A DNA stretch of 64,000 nt from Methanocorpusculum sp. (GTDB taxonomy: Archaea; Halobacteriota; Methanomicrobia; Methanomicrobiales; Methanocorpusculaceae). Shown one piece after another: positions 7,050 through 15,784 of this stretch; within the stretch, counting starts at the first letter, position 1, and the number at the start of each line of letters is the position of its first letter. The stretch is from NCBI GenBank assembly GCA_029987235.1, contig DALTWF010000003.1:1-64000 (forward strand). The letters run 5' to 3'. A program made the translations under genes and the position numbers. The notes under the pieces are model-generated. The model worked only from the letters and a program-made list of their open reading frames with translations. It was not told where the DNA came from and did not search any database.

Positions 7050-9332
7050 ATGAGCTACATTTCGCACAAAAACATACCGGAAAACACCATCGAAGAACGG
7101 GCTTATCAGACAGCTGTCGCCCGCCATGCAATGGACGGAAACACCCTTGTCGTGCTTCCGACAGGCATGGGAAAAACAGCCGTTGCACTGCTTGTTGCAG
7201 CAGAACGCCTTGACAAAGGCAAAATACTGATGCTTGCACCGACAAAACCTCTTGTCGAGCAGCATCTCCGCTATTTTTCCAAAAATCTCCTCATTGACGA
7301 AGAAGACATTGTGATGTTTACCGGCACAATGCCGCCTGAAAAACGGGCAAAACTCTGGGAACAGGCGAGATTTGTTGCCGCAACGCCGGAGGTTATCAAA
7401 AACGACCTTATTGGTGAACGCTATTTCCTAAACGATGTCAGTCTCTTAATCGTTGACGAATGCCACCGCACGACAGGCGACTATGCCTATGTCTTTATCG
7501 GCGAACGCTACAATGAAACAGCGAAAGACCCGCTGCTTCTTGCAATGACGGCATCCCCCGGCTCCGATCGCGAAACTGTGGCACAGATATGCGCCCATTT
7601 AGGCATTACCATTGTAGAGAGCCGTACCGAAGAAGATGACGATGTAAGACCCTATGTGCACGAACGCGAACTCGAATATGTGACCGTGGATCTGCCCGAA
7701 CCGCTCTGGCTTGCCGTTTCCGTTATGAACCGGATGATTGAAGACAGACTGGGAAAACTTAAAGGTTATAATTTCCAGGTTCCTCCCCGTGACCGGCTTT
7801 CAATGAAAGCGTTAAACGCCATTATGGCGCAGATTCAGTCACGCATGCAGCAACGAGACGGAACCGCATACCAAGCCGCATCGGTTCATGCAGAAATTAT
7901 GAAACTGCGGCACGGTGTTATGCTTGCAGAGTCCCAGGGCTCGACAGCGCTCAAAATCTATCTTGCAAAACTCGAAGCAGAGGGTGCAACCGGCAAAAGC
8001 AAAGCATCACTGCACATTTTCGAAGACGAGGGATTCCGCCGTCTCTTAACACTTTCAGGCACCTGGACCTCTGAAATCCACCCGAAAGCAGACGAAGTCG
8101 TAAGAATCGTCCGCGACCAGCTGATGGAATCGGCCGAATCGAAGATTATCGTCTTTGTTTCCTTCCGCGACGGCGTTTCAATGCTTGTAGACAAACTCAA
8201 TGAAGCAGGTATTTCGGCCCGCAGATTTGTCGGTCAGGCATCGCGCGACTATGAAAAAGGTCTGTCGCAGAAAGAGCAGATTGCAGCAATTAAGGAGTTT
8301 CGCGAAGGCGAATATTCTGTTCTGGTATCAACATCGGTAGGCGAGGAAGGTCTTGACATCCCTTCAACAGACTTGGTCATATTCTATGAATCGGTACCGT
8401 CCGAGGTCCGCTCCATTCAGCGAAAAGGAAGAACGGGCAGAAACACAACCGGTCGTGTCATTGTTCTTGTAACCAAAGGCACGATGGATGAAACCTACAA
8501 ATTCGTCTCCAATTCGAAAGAAAAGGCGATGCAGAAGAATGTGCGCACGATGCGAAGTGGTGACGTGCCGCAGTTTGCAGCAACGGCACCAAAAGAAAGC
8601 GACTCCCAGATTTCGCTTGCAGAAGCGGTTTTGCAGGCTGCAGAAGCCCGCAAAGCAGAGGAGGAGGAGGACGCAGACCGTCCGCAGATTACCGTCGATA
8701 ACCGTGAAACGCACTCCAAAGTCGCCGAACTATTAAGCAGTTTCGGGGTAAAAATAACACTTGCCCAGCTTTCCGTCGGCGATTACGCAATAGGCGACCG
8801 GATTTTAGTCGAACGAAAGACGATTACGGATTTCGTTGATACGCTGGTTGACCGCGATTTATTCGGTCAGATGAAAGAACTTGCGTCAAACTGCACCCGT
8901 CCGGTTCTTATTATCGAAGGCGGAAGTATTTCAGACCTGTACAACGTCCGAAACGTCCACCCGAACGCAATAAGAAACACGCTTGCATCAATCGCGGCGG
9001 ATTTTGATGTATCCGTTCTTTTCACCAAAGATGCGGAAGAAACCGCCCATATGCTGCATGCGTTTGCAAGACGCGGGGCAGGCGGTGAGAAAAAAGAGCG
9101 GTCGCTGCATAAGGGCAAAGCACACAAATCCCTGCATGAATCAGCAGAATACGTGCTTTCCGCTTTTCCCGATGTAGGACCGAAAGCCGCCCGCACGCTT
9201 CTTGCGCATTTCAAAACGCTTCGGGCGGTTCTTTCCGCATCAAAAGAAGAACTCCAAAAAGTTAAGGGTATCGGTGAAAAAACCGCAAATGGTGTATGTC
9301 TGGTTGCAGATTTCCTGTGGGAGGAAAAATGA
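7050..9332 (+). CDS. hef: Hef, fork-specific helicase-nuclease
   Basis: 760 residues, the full archaeal Hef architecture. The N-terminal superfamily 2 helicase has Walker A PTGMGKTAVA (about 30-40), the DECH box, and the motif VI region IQRKGRTGRN. The C-terminal XPF-type nuclease (about 548-660) carries ILVERKTITDF with the ERKxxxD catalytic signature. Tandem helix-hairpin-helix elements end the protein (FPDVGPKAAR and VKGIGEKTA). Hef unwinds and cleaves stalled replication forks; it is the archaeal counterpart of the FANCM/XPF family. The ATG at 7,050 follows glyS directly. Confidence 0.95.
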   Translation: MSYISHKNIPENTIEERAYQTAVARHAMDGNTLVVLPTGMGKTAVALLVAAERLDKGKILMLAPTKPLVEQHLRYFSKNLLIDEEDIVMFTGTMPPEKRAKLWEQARFVAATPEVIKNDLIGERYFLNDVSLLIVDECHRTTGDYAYVFIGERYNETAKDPLLLAMTASPGSDRETVAQICAHLGITIVESRTEEDDDVRPYVHERELEYVTVDLPEPLWLAVSVMNRMIEDRLGKLKGYNFQVPPRDRLSMKALNAIMAQIQSRMQQRDGTAYQAASVHAEIMKLRHGVMLAESQGSTALKIYLAKLEAEGATGKSKASLHIFEDEGFRRLLTLSGTWTSEIHPKADEVVRIVRDQLMESAESKIIVFVSFRDGVSMLVDKLNEAGISARRFVGQASRDYEKGLSQKEQIAAIKEFREGEYSVLVSTSVGEEGLDIPSTDLVIFYESVPSEVRSIQRKGRTGRNTTGRVIVLVTKGTMDETYKFVSNSKEKAMQKNVRTMRSGDVPQFAATAPKESDSQISLAEAVLQAAEARKAEEEEDADRPQITVDNRETHSKVAELLSSFGVKITLAQLSVGDYAIGDRILVERKTITDFVDTLVDRDLFGQMKELASNCTRPVLIIEGGSISDLYNVRNVHPNAIRNTLASIAADFDVSVLFTKDAEETAHMLHAFARRGAGGEKKERSLHKGKAHKSLHESAEYVLSAFPDVGPKAARTLLAHFKTLRAVLSASKEELQKVKGIGEKTANGVCLVADFLWEEK

Positions 9333-9454
9333 GTTTTTTAAAAGGGATGTGGGAATGGTTCTGCGGAAAGGAAAGTACTGTTACCACACGGCAGTTTTCC
9401 AAAATGATGGAAAAAGTCTCGCAGGAAAAACTTTCAGAAAAGAAGAATAAATAA
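9329..9454 (+). CDS. Small protein, 41 aa, coupled to hef
   Basis: The ATG overlaps the hef stop codon (ATGA). The product starts MSFLKGMWEWFCGKES, an amphipathic or membrane-touching helix, and ends in a charged helix rich in Lys and Glu. No family recognised. Tight coupling is the main support; it could also be a spurious read-through frame. Confidence 0.4.
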   Translation: MSFLKGMWEWFCGKESTVTTRQFSKMMEKVSQEKLSEKKNK

Positions 9455-9587
9455 TAGGATTTGGAAATATATGGTTTTCAAATCTCTCATCTAAATATCG
9501 TTGAAATTGTGTAATATTTTAGACCTGCACCGTATTTTTTTCGAGTTTTCAGTTAATTTTCGTATATTAGATATTTTCGTGATTTTC

Positions 9588-9638
9588 TCCGCGGGAGCGA
9601 AACGACCAAGTAGTTGAGCAAGCCGAAGGCTTGCGGTT
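9588..9638 (-). repeat. Dispersed intergenic repeat, copy 2
   Basis: ccgcgggagc, cgaccaagt and tgagcaagccgaaggcttgcgg are the reverse complement of blocks found in order at 1,514-1,558. The element contains a short self-complementary core (agccgaaggct). The surrounding 9,455-9,801 spacer has no gene; its right end carries the promoter of the kor operon. Confidence 0.6.
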
Positions 9639-9756
9639 CGTGTAATTTTCGTGGGAGAGATATTTAAACTACACTGGAAAAAATAAAAAGAGAGAGGAAT
9701 AGCCACCCATCCATTTCACTTTCATCAAACCGTACCCTGCTTCCTCTAAGGTAACT

Positions 9757-9766
9757 CATATAAAGG
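9757..9766 (+). promoter_or_regulatory. TATA box of the kor-suc-dacZ operon
   Basis: tcatataaag lies about 36-45 bases before the korD ATG and would place the start site near 9,790. A second A/T-rich ataatataaa at 9,778-9,787 lies too close to the ATG to be the TATA box unless the transcript starts inside korD. Confidence 0.45.
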
Positions 9767-9801
9767 ATGCAAACACCATAATATAAACAGTATTAATAAT
9801 T

Positions 9802-10074
9802 ATGAAACTCATCATCAATGAAAAGAGATGCAAGGGTTGTCTTCTCTGTGCAAAAGTCTGCCCCTACCATATCTTTACCGAAGGAAAGACACCCGGTGCA
9901 CGCGGTTACGTGATACCGGTTCTTGACCGGCCCGAGCGCTGCACCAACTGCCGTCTGCAGAAGATGTACCAGCGCCAGTTATGCGGCATGTGTCAAACAA
10001 TATGTCCTGATCAGGCAATATCCTGGATTGAGGAAAAGCCCTTTGAGGCACACAAGGCGGTGATTGAATTTTGA
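9802..10074 (+). CDS. korD: 2-oxoglutarate:ferredoxin oxidoreductase, delta (ferredoxin) subunit
   Basis: 90 residues with two cysteine clusters: CKGCLLCAKVCP (residues about 10-21) and CTNC...CGMCQTICP. This is the two-[4Fe-4S] ferredoxin pattern, although the second cluster is spread out by an insertion. It passes electrons from the 2-oxoacid decarboxylation site to the external ferredoxin. It opens a run of seven genes with 4-base overlaps. The stop overlaps the TTG start of korA. Confidence 0.9.
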   Translation: MKLIINEKRCKGCLLCAKVCPYHIFTEGKTPGARGYVIPVLDRPERCTNCRLQKMYQRQLCGMCQTICPDQAISWIEEKPFEAHKAVIEF

Positions 10075-11207
10075 GCGGCAGACTCGAGTTCTTTAACGGA
10101 AACACCGCCTGTGCCGAGGGTGCACTCGCCGCAGGATGCCGCTTTTTCGCCGGATACCCTATAACTCCTTCCACGGAAATTGCAGAACGCATGGCTCTTC
10201 GCCTTCCGAAACTGGACGGCACCTTCATTCAGATGGAAGATGAATTAGCCAGTATGGCGGCTATTATCGGAGGTTCCTGGGCAGGCGCACGCACAATGAC
10301 CGCAACTTCCGGACCCGGATTTTCCCTGATGCAGGAAAACATAGGCTATGCTGCAATGACCGAAACACCGTGCGTTGTTGTAAATGTTCAGCGCGGCGGA
10401 CCGTCCACCGGTCAGCCGACAATGGCAGCACAGGGCGATATGCTTCAGGCAAGGTACGGCTCACACGGCGATTATTCGGTTATTGCGCTGTCACCTTCCT
10501 CCGTTCAGGAAATGTTTGACTTAACCGTCAGAGCGTTCAATCTCGCAGACAAATACAGAACGCCGGTCTTTTTAATGGCGGATGAAACAATAGGTCATAT
10601 GCGGGAAAAAATCACCATTCCGGACTCGGTCGAAATAATTCCGCGCCGTGAACTTGCAGAAGGTGAAAATCCCTGCGACGGCGGAGAGTCCGGCGTTCCA
10701 GGTTTCGGCACCTTTGGTACCGGACACAATATCCACGTTACCGGCTTAACTCACGGGGAAAACGGTTATCCGGCAACAGATTCTGCAGAACTCCATGAAA
10801 AAATGGTGCGGCGCCAGGTTGATAAAATCGAAAAGCACGCAAAAGAAATCGCCGATTTCGATATTGTCAATAAAGACGCCGAATATGTGTTTATCTCATA
10901 CGGAGCACCGACAAGAACCGTGAGCCAGCTTTTGTACGACAAACAGGATAAAAATACCGGACATCTGAATATCCGCACAGTATGGCCGTTCCCTGCATTT
11001 GCTTTGGATGAGTTTGCAAATGCAAAGGCGTTTATCATTCCCGAAATGAACCTTGGTCAGATTGCCAAAGAACTGCGCCAGCACACGAACGTTCCGGTTG
11101 TCACTGTGCCGAAATTAGGCGGGGCACTGCACACTCCTGCCGAACTTGAAAAAGCACTCGGCATCGCTAAAACCGCAAAAAAACCGGTAACGGAGGTCAG
11201 ATTATGA
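10071..11207 (+). CDS. korA: 2-oxoglutarate:ferredoxin oxidoreductase, alpha subunit
   Basis: 378 residues starting at a TTG that overlaps the korD stop. The N-terminus reads FFNGNTACAEGALAAGCRFFAGYPITPSTEI, the standard start of the 2-oxoacid:acceptor oxidoreductase alpha chain. A TATSGPGFSLMQENIGYAAM block and a C-terminal transketolase-like region (NIRTVWPFP) follow. With KorB it forms the thiamine-diphosphate enzyme that interconverts 2-oxoglutarate plus CoA and succinyl-CoA plus CO2 with ferredoxin. In methanogens the enzyme is part of a reductive incomplete citrate cycle. Confidence 0.93.
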   Translation: MSGRLEFFNGNTACAEGALAAGCRFFAGYPITPSTEIAERMALRLPKLDGTFIQMEDELASMAAIIGGSWAGARTMTATSGPGFSLMQENIGYAAMTETPCVVVNVQRGGPSTGQPTMAAQGDMLQARYGSHGDYSVIALSPSSVQEMFDLTVRAFNLADKYRTPVFLMADETIGHMREKITIPDSVEIIPRRELAEGENPCDGGESGVPGFGTFGTGHNIHVTGLTHGENGYPATDSAELHEKMVRRQVDKIEKHAKEIADFDIVNKDAEYVFISYGAPTRTVSQLLYDKQDKNTGHLNIRTVWPFPAFALDEFANAKAFIIPEMNLGQIAKELRQHTNVPVVTVPKLGGALHTPAELEKALGIAKTAKKPVTEVRL

Positions 11208-11977
11208 GTCTTGAAGACTGGTACCGCCAGGACCGGCTGCCGCATATCTACTGTGCGGGATGCGGAAACGGAACCGTGTTAAACTGTACCCTTCGCGCGG
11301 TGGAAAATCTCGGCTACGACCTCAACGAAACGACCTTTGTTTCCGGAATCGGCTGCTCTTCGCGTGCCGGCGGTTACACTGCTGCGGACTCGCTACACAC
11401 AACCCACGGCCGTGCGCTTGCGTTTGCAACGGGCGTTAAACTGGTAAAACCAAAGCAGCACGTAATTGTTTTCACCGGCGACGGCGACTGTTCTGCAATC
11501 GGCGGAAACCACTTTATTCATGCCTGCAGAAGAAACATTGACTTAACCGTTATCTGCATGAACAACAATATTTACGGCATGACAGGAGGTCAGGGAAGTC
11601 CGTGTACGCCTTACGGTGCAATTTCGACAACAACACCGTACGGAATGCACGAACAGCCCTTTGATTTGTGCCGTCTTGCCGAAGCTGCAGGCGCAAATTA
11701 TGTCGCACGGTGGACAACGTACCATGTAAAGCGCCTTACCGATGCAATCGAAACCGGTCTTGAAAACAAAGGACTGTCCTTTATTGAGGCAATGTCTCAG
11801 TGTCCGACGTCTTTTGGCAGCAAGAACAAGATGAAGCAGGTCGGACAAATGATTGAGATGTTCAAAAACAGCACCGTACTGAAGGCAAAAGCGGATGCTG
11901 AGGGCTTAAAGCCCGGTCAGTTTGCCGTAGGCGAGTTTGTGCGGCGGCACAATCCTGCAATGGGGGTGCAGGAATGA
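11204..11977 (+). CDS. korB: 2-oxoglutarate:ferredoxin oxidoreductase, beta subunit
   Basis: 257 residues with the thiamine-diphosphate site: CAGCGNG near the N-terminus, GDGDCSAIGGNHFIHA, and NNNIYGMTGGQ (Mg/ThDP ligands GDG...N). The overlap with korA and korC is ATGA-type at both ends. Beta subunits of this size act with the alpha, gamma and delta chains as separate polypeptides, as here. Confidence 0.94.
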   Translation: MSLEDWYRQDRLPHIYCAGCGNGTVLNCTLRAVENLGYDLNETTFVSGIGCSSRAGGYTAADSLHTTHGRALAFATGVKLVKPKQHVIVFTGDGDCSAIGGNHFIHACRRNIDLTVICMNNNIYGMTGGQGSPCTPYGAISTTTPYGMHEQPFDLCRLAEAAGANYVARWTTYHVKRLTDAIETGLENKGLSFIEAMSQCPTSFGSKNKMKQVGQMIEMFKNSTVLKAKADAEGLKPGQFAVGEFVRRHNPAMGVQE

Positions 11978-12507
11978 GGCAGGAAATCAGATTCTCCGGC
12001 CTTGGCGGTCAGGGAATTATCACCGCTGCTGTTATTTTAGGTCGTGCTGCTGCGCTTTACACCGACAAATACGTGGTCCAGTCGCAGAGTTACGGTCCGG
12101 AAGCACGCGGTGGAGCATCGGCATCTGCCGTCATTATTTCAGATGAGCCGGTGCTTTATCCGAAAGTAACCGACCCAAAGGTGTTTGCCATTATGTCTGA
12201 AGCGGCATTTCAGAAATACGGCAAAACAGCTGGTAAAGACGCGGTTATGCTTGTAGACCCGGGATTTGTAACAAGCCGCCCGGACTGCAGATGGATTGAA
12301 ATTCCGGCAACCGCGCAGGCAAAAGCACAGCTTGGGAAGCCTGTTTTTGCAAATGTGGTTATGCTTGGAGCGCTTTTGGAGGCAACACATGTGGTTTCCT
12401 ACGAAGCGCTCGAACATGCAGTTTTGGACAGTGTGCCCAAAGGAACCGAAGAAGCGAACAAAAAAGCCCTCGCCATCGGCATGCAGCTGGCAAAGGACGC
12501 ATTATGA
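11974..12507 (+). CDS. korC: 2-oxoglutarate:ferredoxin oxidoreductase, gamma subunit
   Basis: 177 residues beginning with the family signature RFSGLGGQGIITAAVILGRAA, then QSYGPEARGGASASAVIISDEP. These are the conserved features of the POR_gamma domain. It starts within the korB stop codon and ends within the sucC start codon, so subunit stoichiometry may be kept by translational coupling. Confidence 0.93.
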   Translation: MRQEIRFSGLGGQGIITAAVILGRAAALYTDKYVVQSQSYGPEARGGASASAVIISDEPVLYPKVTDPKVFAIMSEAAFQKYGKTAGKDAVMLVDPGFVTSRPDCRWIEIPATAQAKAQLGKPVFANVVMLGALLEATHVVSYEALEHAVLDSVPKGTEEANKKALAIGMQLAKDAL

Positions 12508-13592
12508 AATTCAGAGAATACGAAGCAAAACAAATCTTTAGAAACGCAGGAATTCCGGTTCCAAACAGTGTATTAATCACCTCCGCTGATGAAGCAAAAA
12601 AAGCGCAGGAACAGGTTGCTGAAAAAGTCGTCTTAAAAGCACAGGTTGACGTCGGCGGCCGCGGAAAAGCAGGAGGAATTTTACCTGCAGACGCCGCAAC
12701 CGTTGAACAAACGGCGAAAGAACTCTTTGCAAAGCAGATTAAAGGTCTTGCAGTGGAAAAAATCCTGGTTGAGCAGGCACTGTCCATTGAGCATGAGTAT
12801 TATTTAAGCATCACCGTCGACCGTGCCCGCAAATGCCCGGTTATTTTATTTTCCGCAGAAGGCGGCGTGGAAATCGAAATTCTCGCAAAAGAACGGCCTG
12901 AAGCAATTTCCCGCACCTATGTTGACCCGCAGTTTGAGAAACTGCCGGATTTCATAGTCCGCAAGGTAATCGGCAAATCCCCAAAAGAATTAGGCGTATT
13001 TGTGAAAAAACTCTATGAAGTCTTCTGCACAAAAGACGCGGTTCTTGCAGAAATCAACCCGATTGTAAAAACACCGGCAGGATTTTTCGCAGCAGACGGC
13101 AAGGTTATTCTTGACGACAACTCGCTTGCACGCCAGGGGATTGCAGAAAACCGTGATTTAACCCCGCGCGAGGCTGAAGCGGAAAAGCACGGATTCTCCT
13201 ATGTGGAACTGGATGGAAACATCGGTGTAATAGGGAACGGAGCGGGTCTTACCATGGCAACGCTTGACATCATCGCCCATTACAACGGAAAGGCTGCCAA
13301 TTTCCTTGATGTCGGCGGCGGAGCAAACGCAGAACGGGTAACGCATGCAGTAAAACTCGTTTCCTCCATGCCGGGTGTAAAAGTGATTGTGGTAAACCTG
13401 CTTGGCGGAATTACCCAGTGTGATCAGGTTGCATTAGGGATTATCAATGCAGGCGTGCCGCAGAAAATTATTGTGCGGATGGCAGGAACAAACGAAGCAG
13501 AAGGACGCGCAATGCTTGAAAAGGCAGGATATCTCATGATTGACTTGATGGATGAAGCACTGCGTGCAGCAGTTCTGGGGGCGGCAAAATGA
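12504..13592 (+). CDS. sucC: Succinyl-CoA synthetase, beta subunit
   Basis: 362 residues, somewhat short for the family. The N-terminal ATP-grasp part has REYEAKQIFRNAGIPVPNS and QVDVGGRGKAGGI; the C-terminal CoA-ligase part carries GNGAGLTMATLDII, FLDVGGGA and NLLGGITQCDQVA. With SucD it interconverts succinyl-CoA and succinate while forming or using a nucleoside triphosphate. Its position directly after the kor genes joins the two consecutive reactions between 2-oxoglutarate and succinate. Confidence 0.95.
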   Translation: MKFREYEAKQIFRNAGIPVPNSVLITSADEAKKAQEQVAEKVVLKAQVDVGGRGKAGGILPADAATVEQTAKELFAKQIKGLAVEKILVEQALSIEHEYYLSITVDRARKCPVILFSAEGGVEIEILAKERPEAISRTYVDPQFEKLPDFIVRKVIGKSPKELGVFVKKLYEVFCTKDAVLAEINPIVKTPAGFFAADGKVILDDNSLARQGIAENRDLTPREAEAEKHGFSYVELDGNIGVIGNGAGLTMATLDIIAHYNGKAANFLDVGGGANAERVTHAVKLVSSMPGVKVIVVNLLGGITQCDQVALGIINAGVPQKIIVRMAGTNEAEGRAMLEKAGYLMIDLMDEALRAAVLGAAK

Positions 13593-14464
13593 TTTACGCA
13601 GGAAAAGAGACCGGTATTTTAGTCCAGGGCGCAACAGGTTCCCAGGGGCGTTTCCATCTGAATCTGATGAATGAATACGCCCGCAAAGTCGGTGGATGCG
13701 GCGCTGTTGCAGGAATGACACCCGGAAAAGGCGGTCAGGATGTTTTCGACGTACCGGTTTACGACACAGTATCTGAAGCCTGCGATGCGCATGAAATCGG
13801 TGCTTCGGTAATCTTTGTTCCGAGCGGAGGATGCGGCGATTCGATTATGGAGGCGGCAGACGCAGGAATTCCAACCATCGTAACCATTACCGAACATGTC
13901 CCGGTTCACGATGTAATGAAGGCAATCGGCTATGCAGAAAAATGCGGCTCAAAGGTAATCGGTCCGAACTGCCCGGGAATGCTTATTCCTGATGAGTGTA
14001 AACTCGGCATTATTCCGGCAAATCTCTGCAAAAAAGGAGATATCGGCGTTGTTTCCCGGAGCGGAACACTTACCTATCAGGTTATTTCCGAACTGACCAA
14101 TGCAGGCATGGGTCAGTCAGGAATCATAGGAATCGGAGGAGATTCTGTCATCGGTCAGTCGTTTACCGATGTAATTAACGAATTCCATGCAGACGGCCGC
14201 ACCAAAGCGGTTGTCTTAATCGGGGAAGTCGGCGGCAATCTCGAATACGAAGGCGCAAAACGCGCAATCGAACTCGGCATTCCGGTTGTTTCCTATATTG
14301 CAGGAATTTCCGCACCGAAAGAAAAACGCATGGGTCACGCAGGTGCAATTGTGGAAGGGGGCGAAGGTGACGCTGCATCCAAGATTGAACGCCTGAAGAC
14401 ACTTGATATCCCAGTTGCAACACGCCCATCGGAAATCCCGTCATTAATGAAGGAGGCGAAATGA
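13589..14464 (+). CDS. sucD: Succinyl-CoA synthetase, alpha subunit
   Basis: 291 residues. The CoA-binding Rossmann start (VQGATGSQGRFH) is followed by GPNCPGMLIPDECKLGI and the active-site histidine motif GHAGAIVEGGEG (His about residue 250), the residue phosphorylated during catalysis. It overlaps sucC by 4 bases and dacZ by 4 bases. Confidence 0.96.
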   Translation: MIYAGKETGILVQGATGSQGRFHLNLMNEYARKVGGCGAVAGMTPGKGGQDVFDVPVYDTVSEACDAHEIGASVIFVPSGGCGDSIMEAADAGIPTIVTITEHVPVHDVMKAIGYAEKCGSKVIGPNCPGMLIPDECKLGIIPANLCKKGDIGVVSRSGTLTYQVISELTNAGMGQSGIIGIGGDSVIGQSFTDVINEFHADGRTKAVVLIGEVGGNLEYEGAKRAIELGIPVVSYIAGISAPKEKRMGHAGAIVEGGEGDAASKIERLKTLDIPVATRPSEIPSLMKEAK

Positions 14465-15273
14465 ATCCGGAAAACCAGTATTCCGTAATGCTTGAATCAG
14501 CAGACAAACTGGCAAAATCTGTCGGAGCGGTCGCAATAATTTCTTTTGTTCCAAAGGAAAATGACCTCGTTCTTGAAACTCCGGTGGTAAACGTCCTGGA
14601 TATTCAGCCGGAAATTCTGCGCGACCCATCAATGGAATCGGTCGTGGAATACTGTACTGACCGGGTAATGGATGCGGTCGTACAGTACCGCATGATGACA
14701 AAATCTTCCAGCGGAAACGTTGTTGCGGTTTTCCCGTATGCAATTCTGATTTATGACATAGAAAACACCGATACGGAACTGTCATTCCTCGATTACAGGG
14801 AAATTGCAGACCCGGACGTGCTTCATGCTGTGCTTTCTCTTGCGCTTGAGATTGCGCACGACGGACGCGAAGGGCGCTCAATAGGAACCGCATTTATTGT
14901 CGGCGACATCGAGGAAATCAAGCGCTGGTCGCATCAGGGCGTTCTCAATCCGTATGAAGGGCACCCGAAGGAGGTCCGAAACATTATGGACGAGGCAAAC
15001 TGGGAAAGCATCAAGGAATTCGCCCAGCTTGACGGCGCGTTTATTGTCGGAAAAGACGGAATAGTTGAAGCTGCCGGCCGTTTCCTTGATGCGGACGGTC
15101 GTGATGTCGCAGTTCAGTCAGGTCTTGGCGGACGCCATCTCGCAAGTGCGGCAATTACAAAGGTCACTCCGTCTGTTGGAATTACTGTTTCGGAATCCGG
15201 CGGCGTAATTCGCGTTTTCGTTGCAGGAAAAGCTGTTTCAGTTATCAGAACCGATTTACGGCTTGATTTATAA
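14461..15273 (+). CDS. dacZ: Archaeal diadenylate cyclase DacZ
   Basis: 270 residues. The N-terminal half is an alpha/beta domain of the pyruvate-kinase-like type seen in DacZ. The C-terminal half is a DAC domain with LDGAFIVGKDGIVEAAGRFL (the DGA motif) and GLGGRHLASAAITKVT (the RH motif), ending VSESGGVIRVF. DacZ joins two ATP into cyclic di-AMP, a second messenger tied to osmolyte and potassium control. The gene is the last of an overlapping kor-suc operon, which is an unusual place for a signalling cyclase and may link its expression to central carbon flow (inference). Confidence 0.88.
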   Translation: MNPENQYSVMLESADKLAKSVGAVAIISFVPKENDLVLETPVVNVLDIQPEILRDPSMESVVEYCTDRVMDAVVQYRMMTKSSSGNVVAVFPYAILIYDIENTDTELSFLDYREIADPDVLHAVLSLALEIAHDGREGRSIGTAFIVGDIEEIKRWSHQGVLNPYEGHPKEVRNIMDEANWESIKEFAQLDGAFIVGKDGIVEAAGRFLDADGRDVAVQSGLGGRHLASAAITKVTPSVGITVSESGGVIRVFVAGKAVSVIRTDLRLDL

Positions 15274-15292
15274 TCTATTTTTTGAAAATGAG

Positions 15293-15315
15293 ATAAACGG
15301 GTTTTGCCCGTTTAT
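15293..15315. terminator. Bidirectional terminator between dacZ and dfx
   Basis: ataaacggg (15,293-15,301) pairs perfectly over 9 bp with cccgtttat (15,307-15,315) around a 5-base loop. T-runs lie on either side, so it can stop transcription from both convergent genes. The right arm overlaps the dfx stop codon. Confidence 0.75.
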
Positions 15316-15695
15316 TTTGCGACCCAGAGTCCGTGCTTGTTGCAGTACTCATATGCAACACCGGATTTTGCATCGGTCTTTACGATAAATTCCGGTTTGT
15401 CGCCTGCTTTGAGCATCTTTCTGTGAACAATACCGGTGTCTTCGATAAAGGTAATCCACTCGATGAAGTGGTCCGAGTCCATCGGGTGCTGGACACTGCC
15501 GACAACAATCCTGAATCCGCCGTCGATTTTTTCAACTGCAGGAACGTGCTTTTCCTTTGCTGCATCGGTGGTGTTTGCAATTAACTGTTCCATCGGCTTT
15601 CCGCAGCAGATGAATTCCTGTCCTGCACCTGCATGGAGAACGTGAATAATGTTGCCGCAGACCGGACACTTGTAAACCTGGTTGTATTTTACCAT
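15312..15695 (-). CDS. dfx: Desulfoferrodoxin (2Fe superoxide reductase)
   Basis: 127 residues from the ATG at 15,695 (MVKYNQVYKCPVCG). A longer in-frame frame exists upstream but has no homology-like sequence and overlaps the promoter. The N-terminal desulforedoxin domain has CPVC...CC, four cysteines for a rubredoxin-like iron. The superoxide reductase domain shows KHVP, HPMDSDHFIEWI and CNKHGLW, the His4Cys iron ligands. The enzyme reduces superoxide to peroxide without making oxygen, a usual defence in strict anaerobes. A TATA-like CTATTTAAT lies close to the start, suggesting a very short leader. Confidence 0.93.
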   Translation of the reverse strand: MVKYNQVYKCPVCGNIIHVLHAGAGQEFICCGKPMEQLIANTTDAAKEKHVPAVEKIDGGFRIVVGSVQHPMDSDHFIEWITFIEDTGIVHRKMLKAGDKPEFIVKTDAKSGVAYEYCNKHGLWVAK

Positions 15696-15784
15696 GCATG
15701 AATATTGGTCAACTATCATTAAATAGATTTGGATAGGGGCACATTCCGAACGCATTAAGGGGAATAAAACCAAATAAATATACC

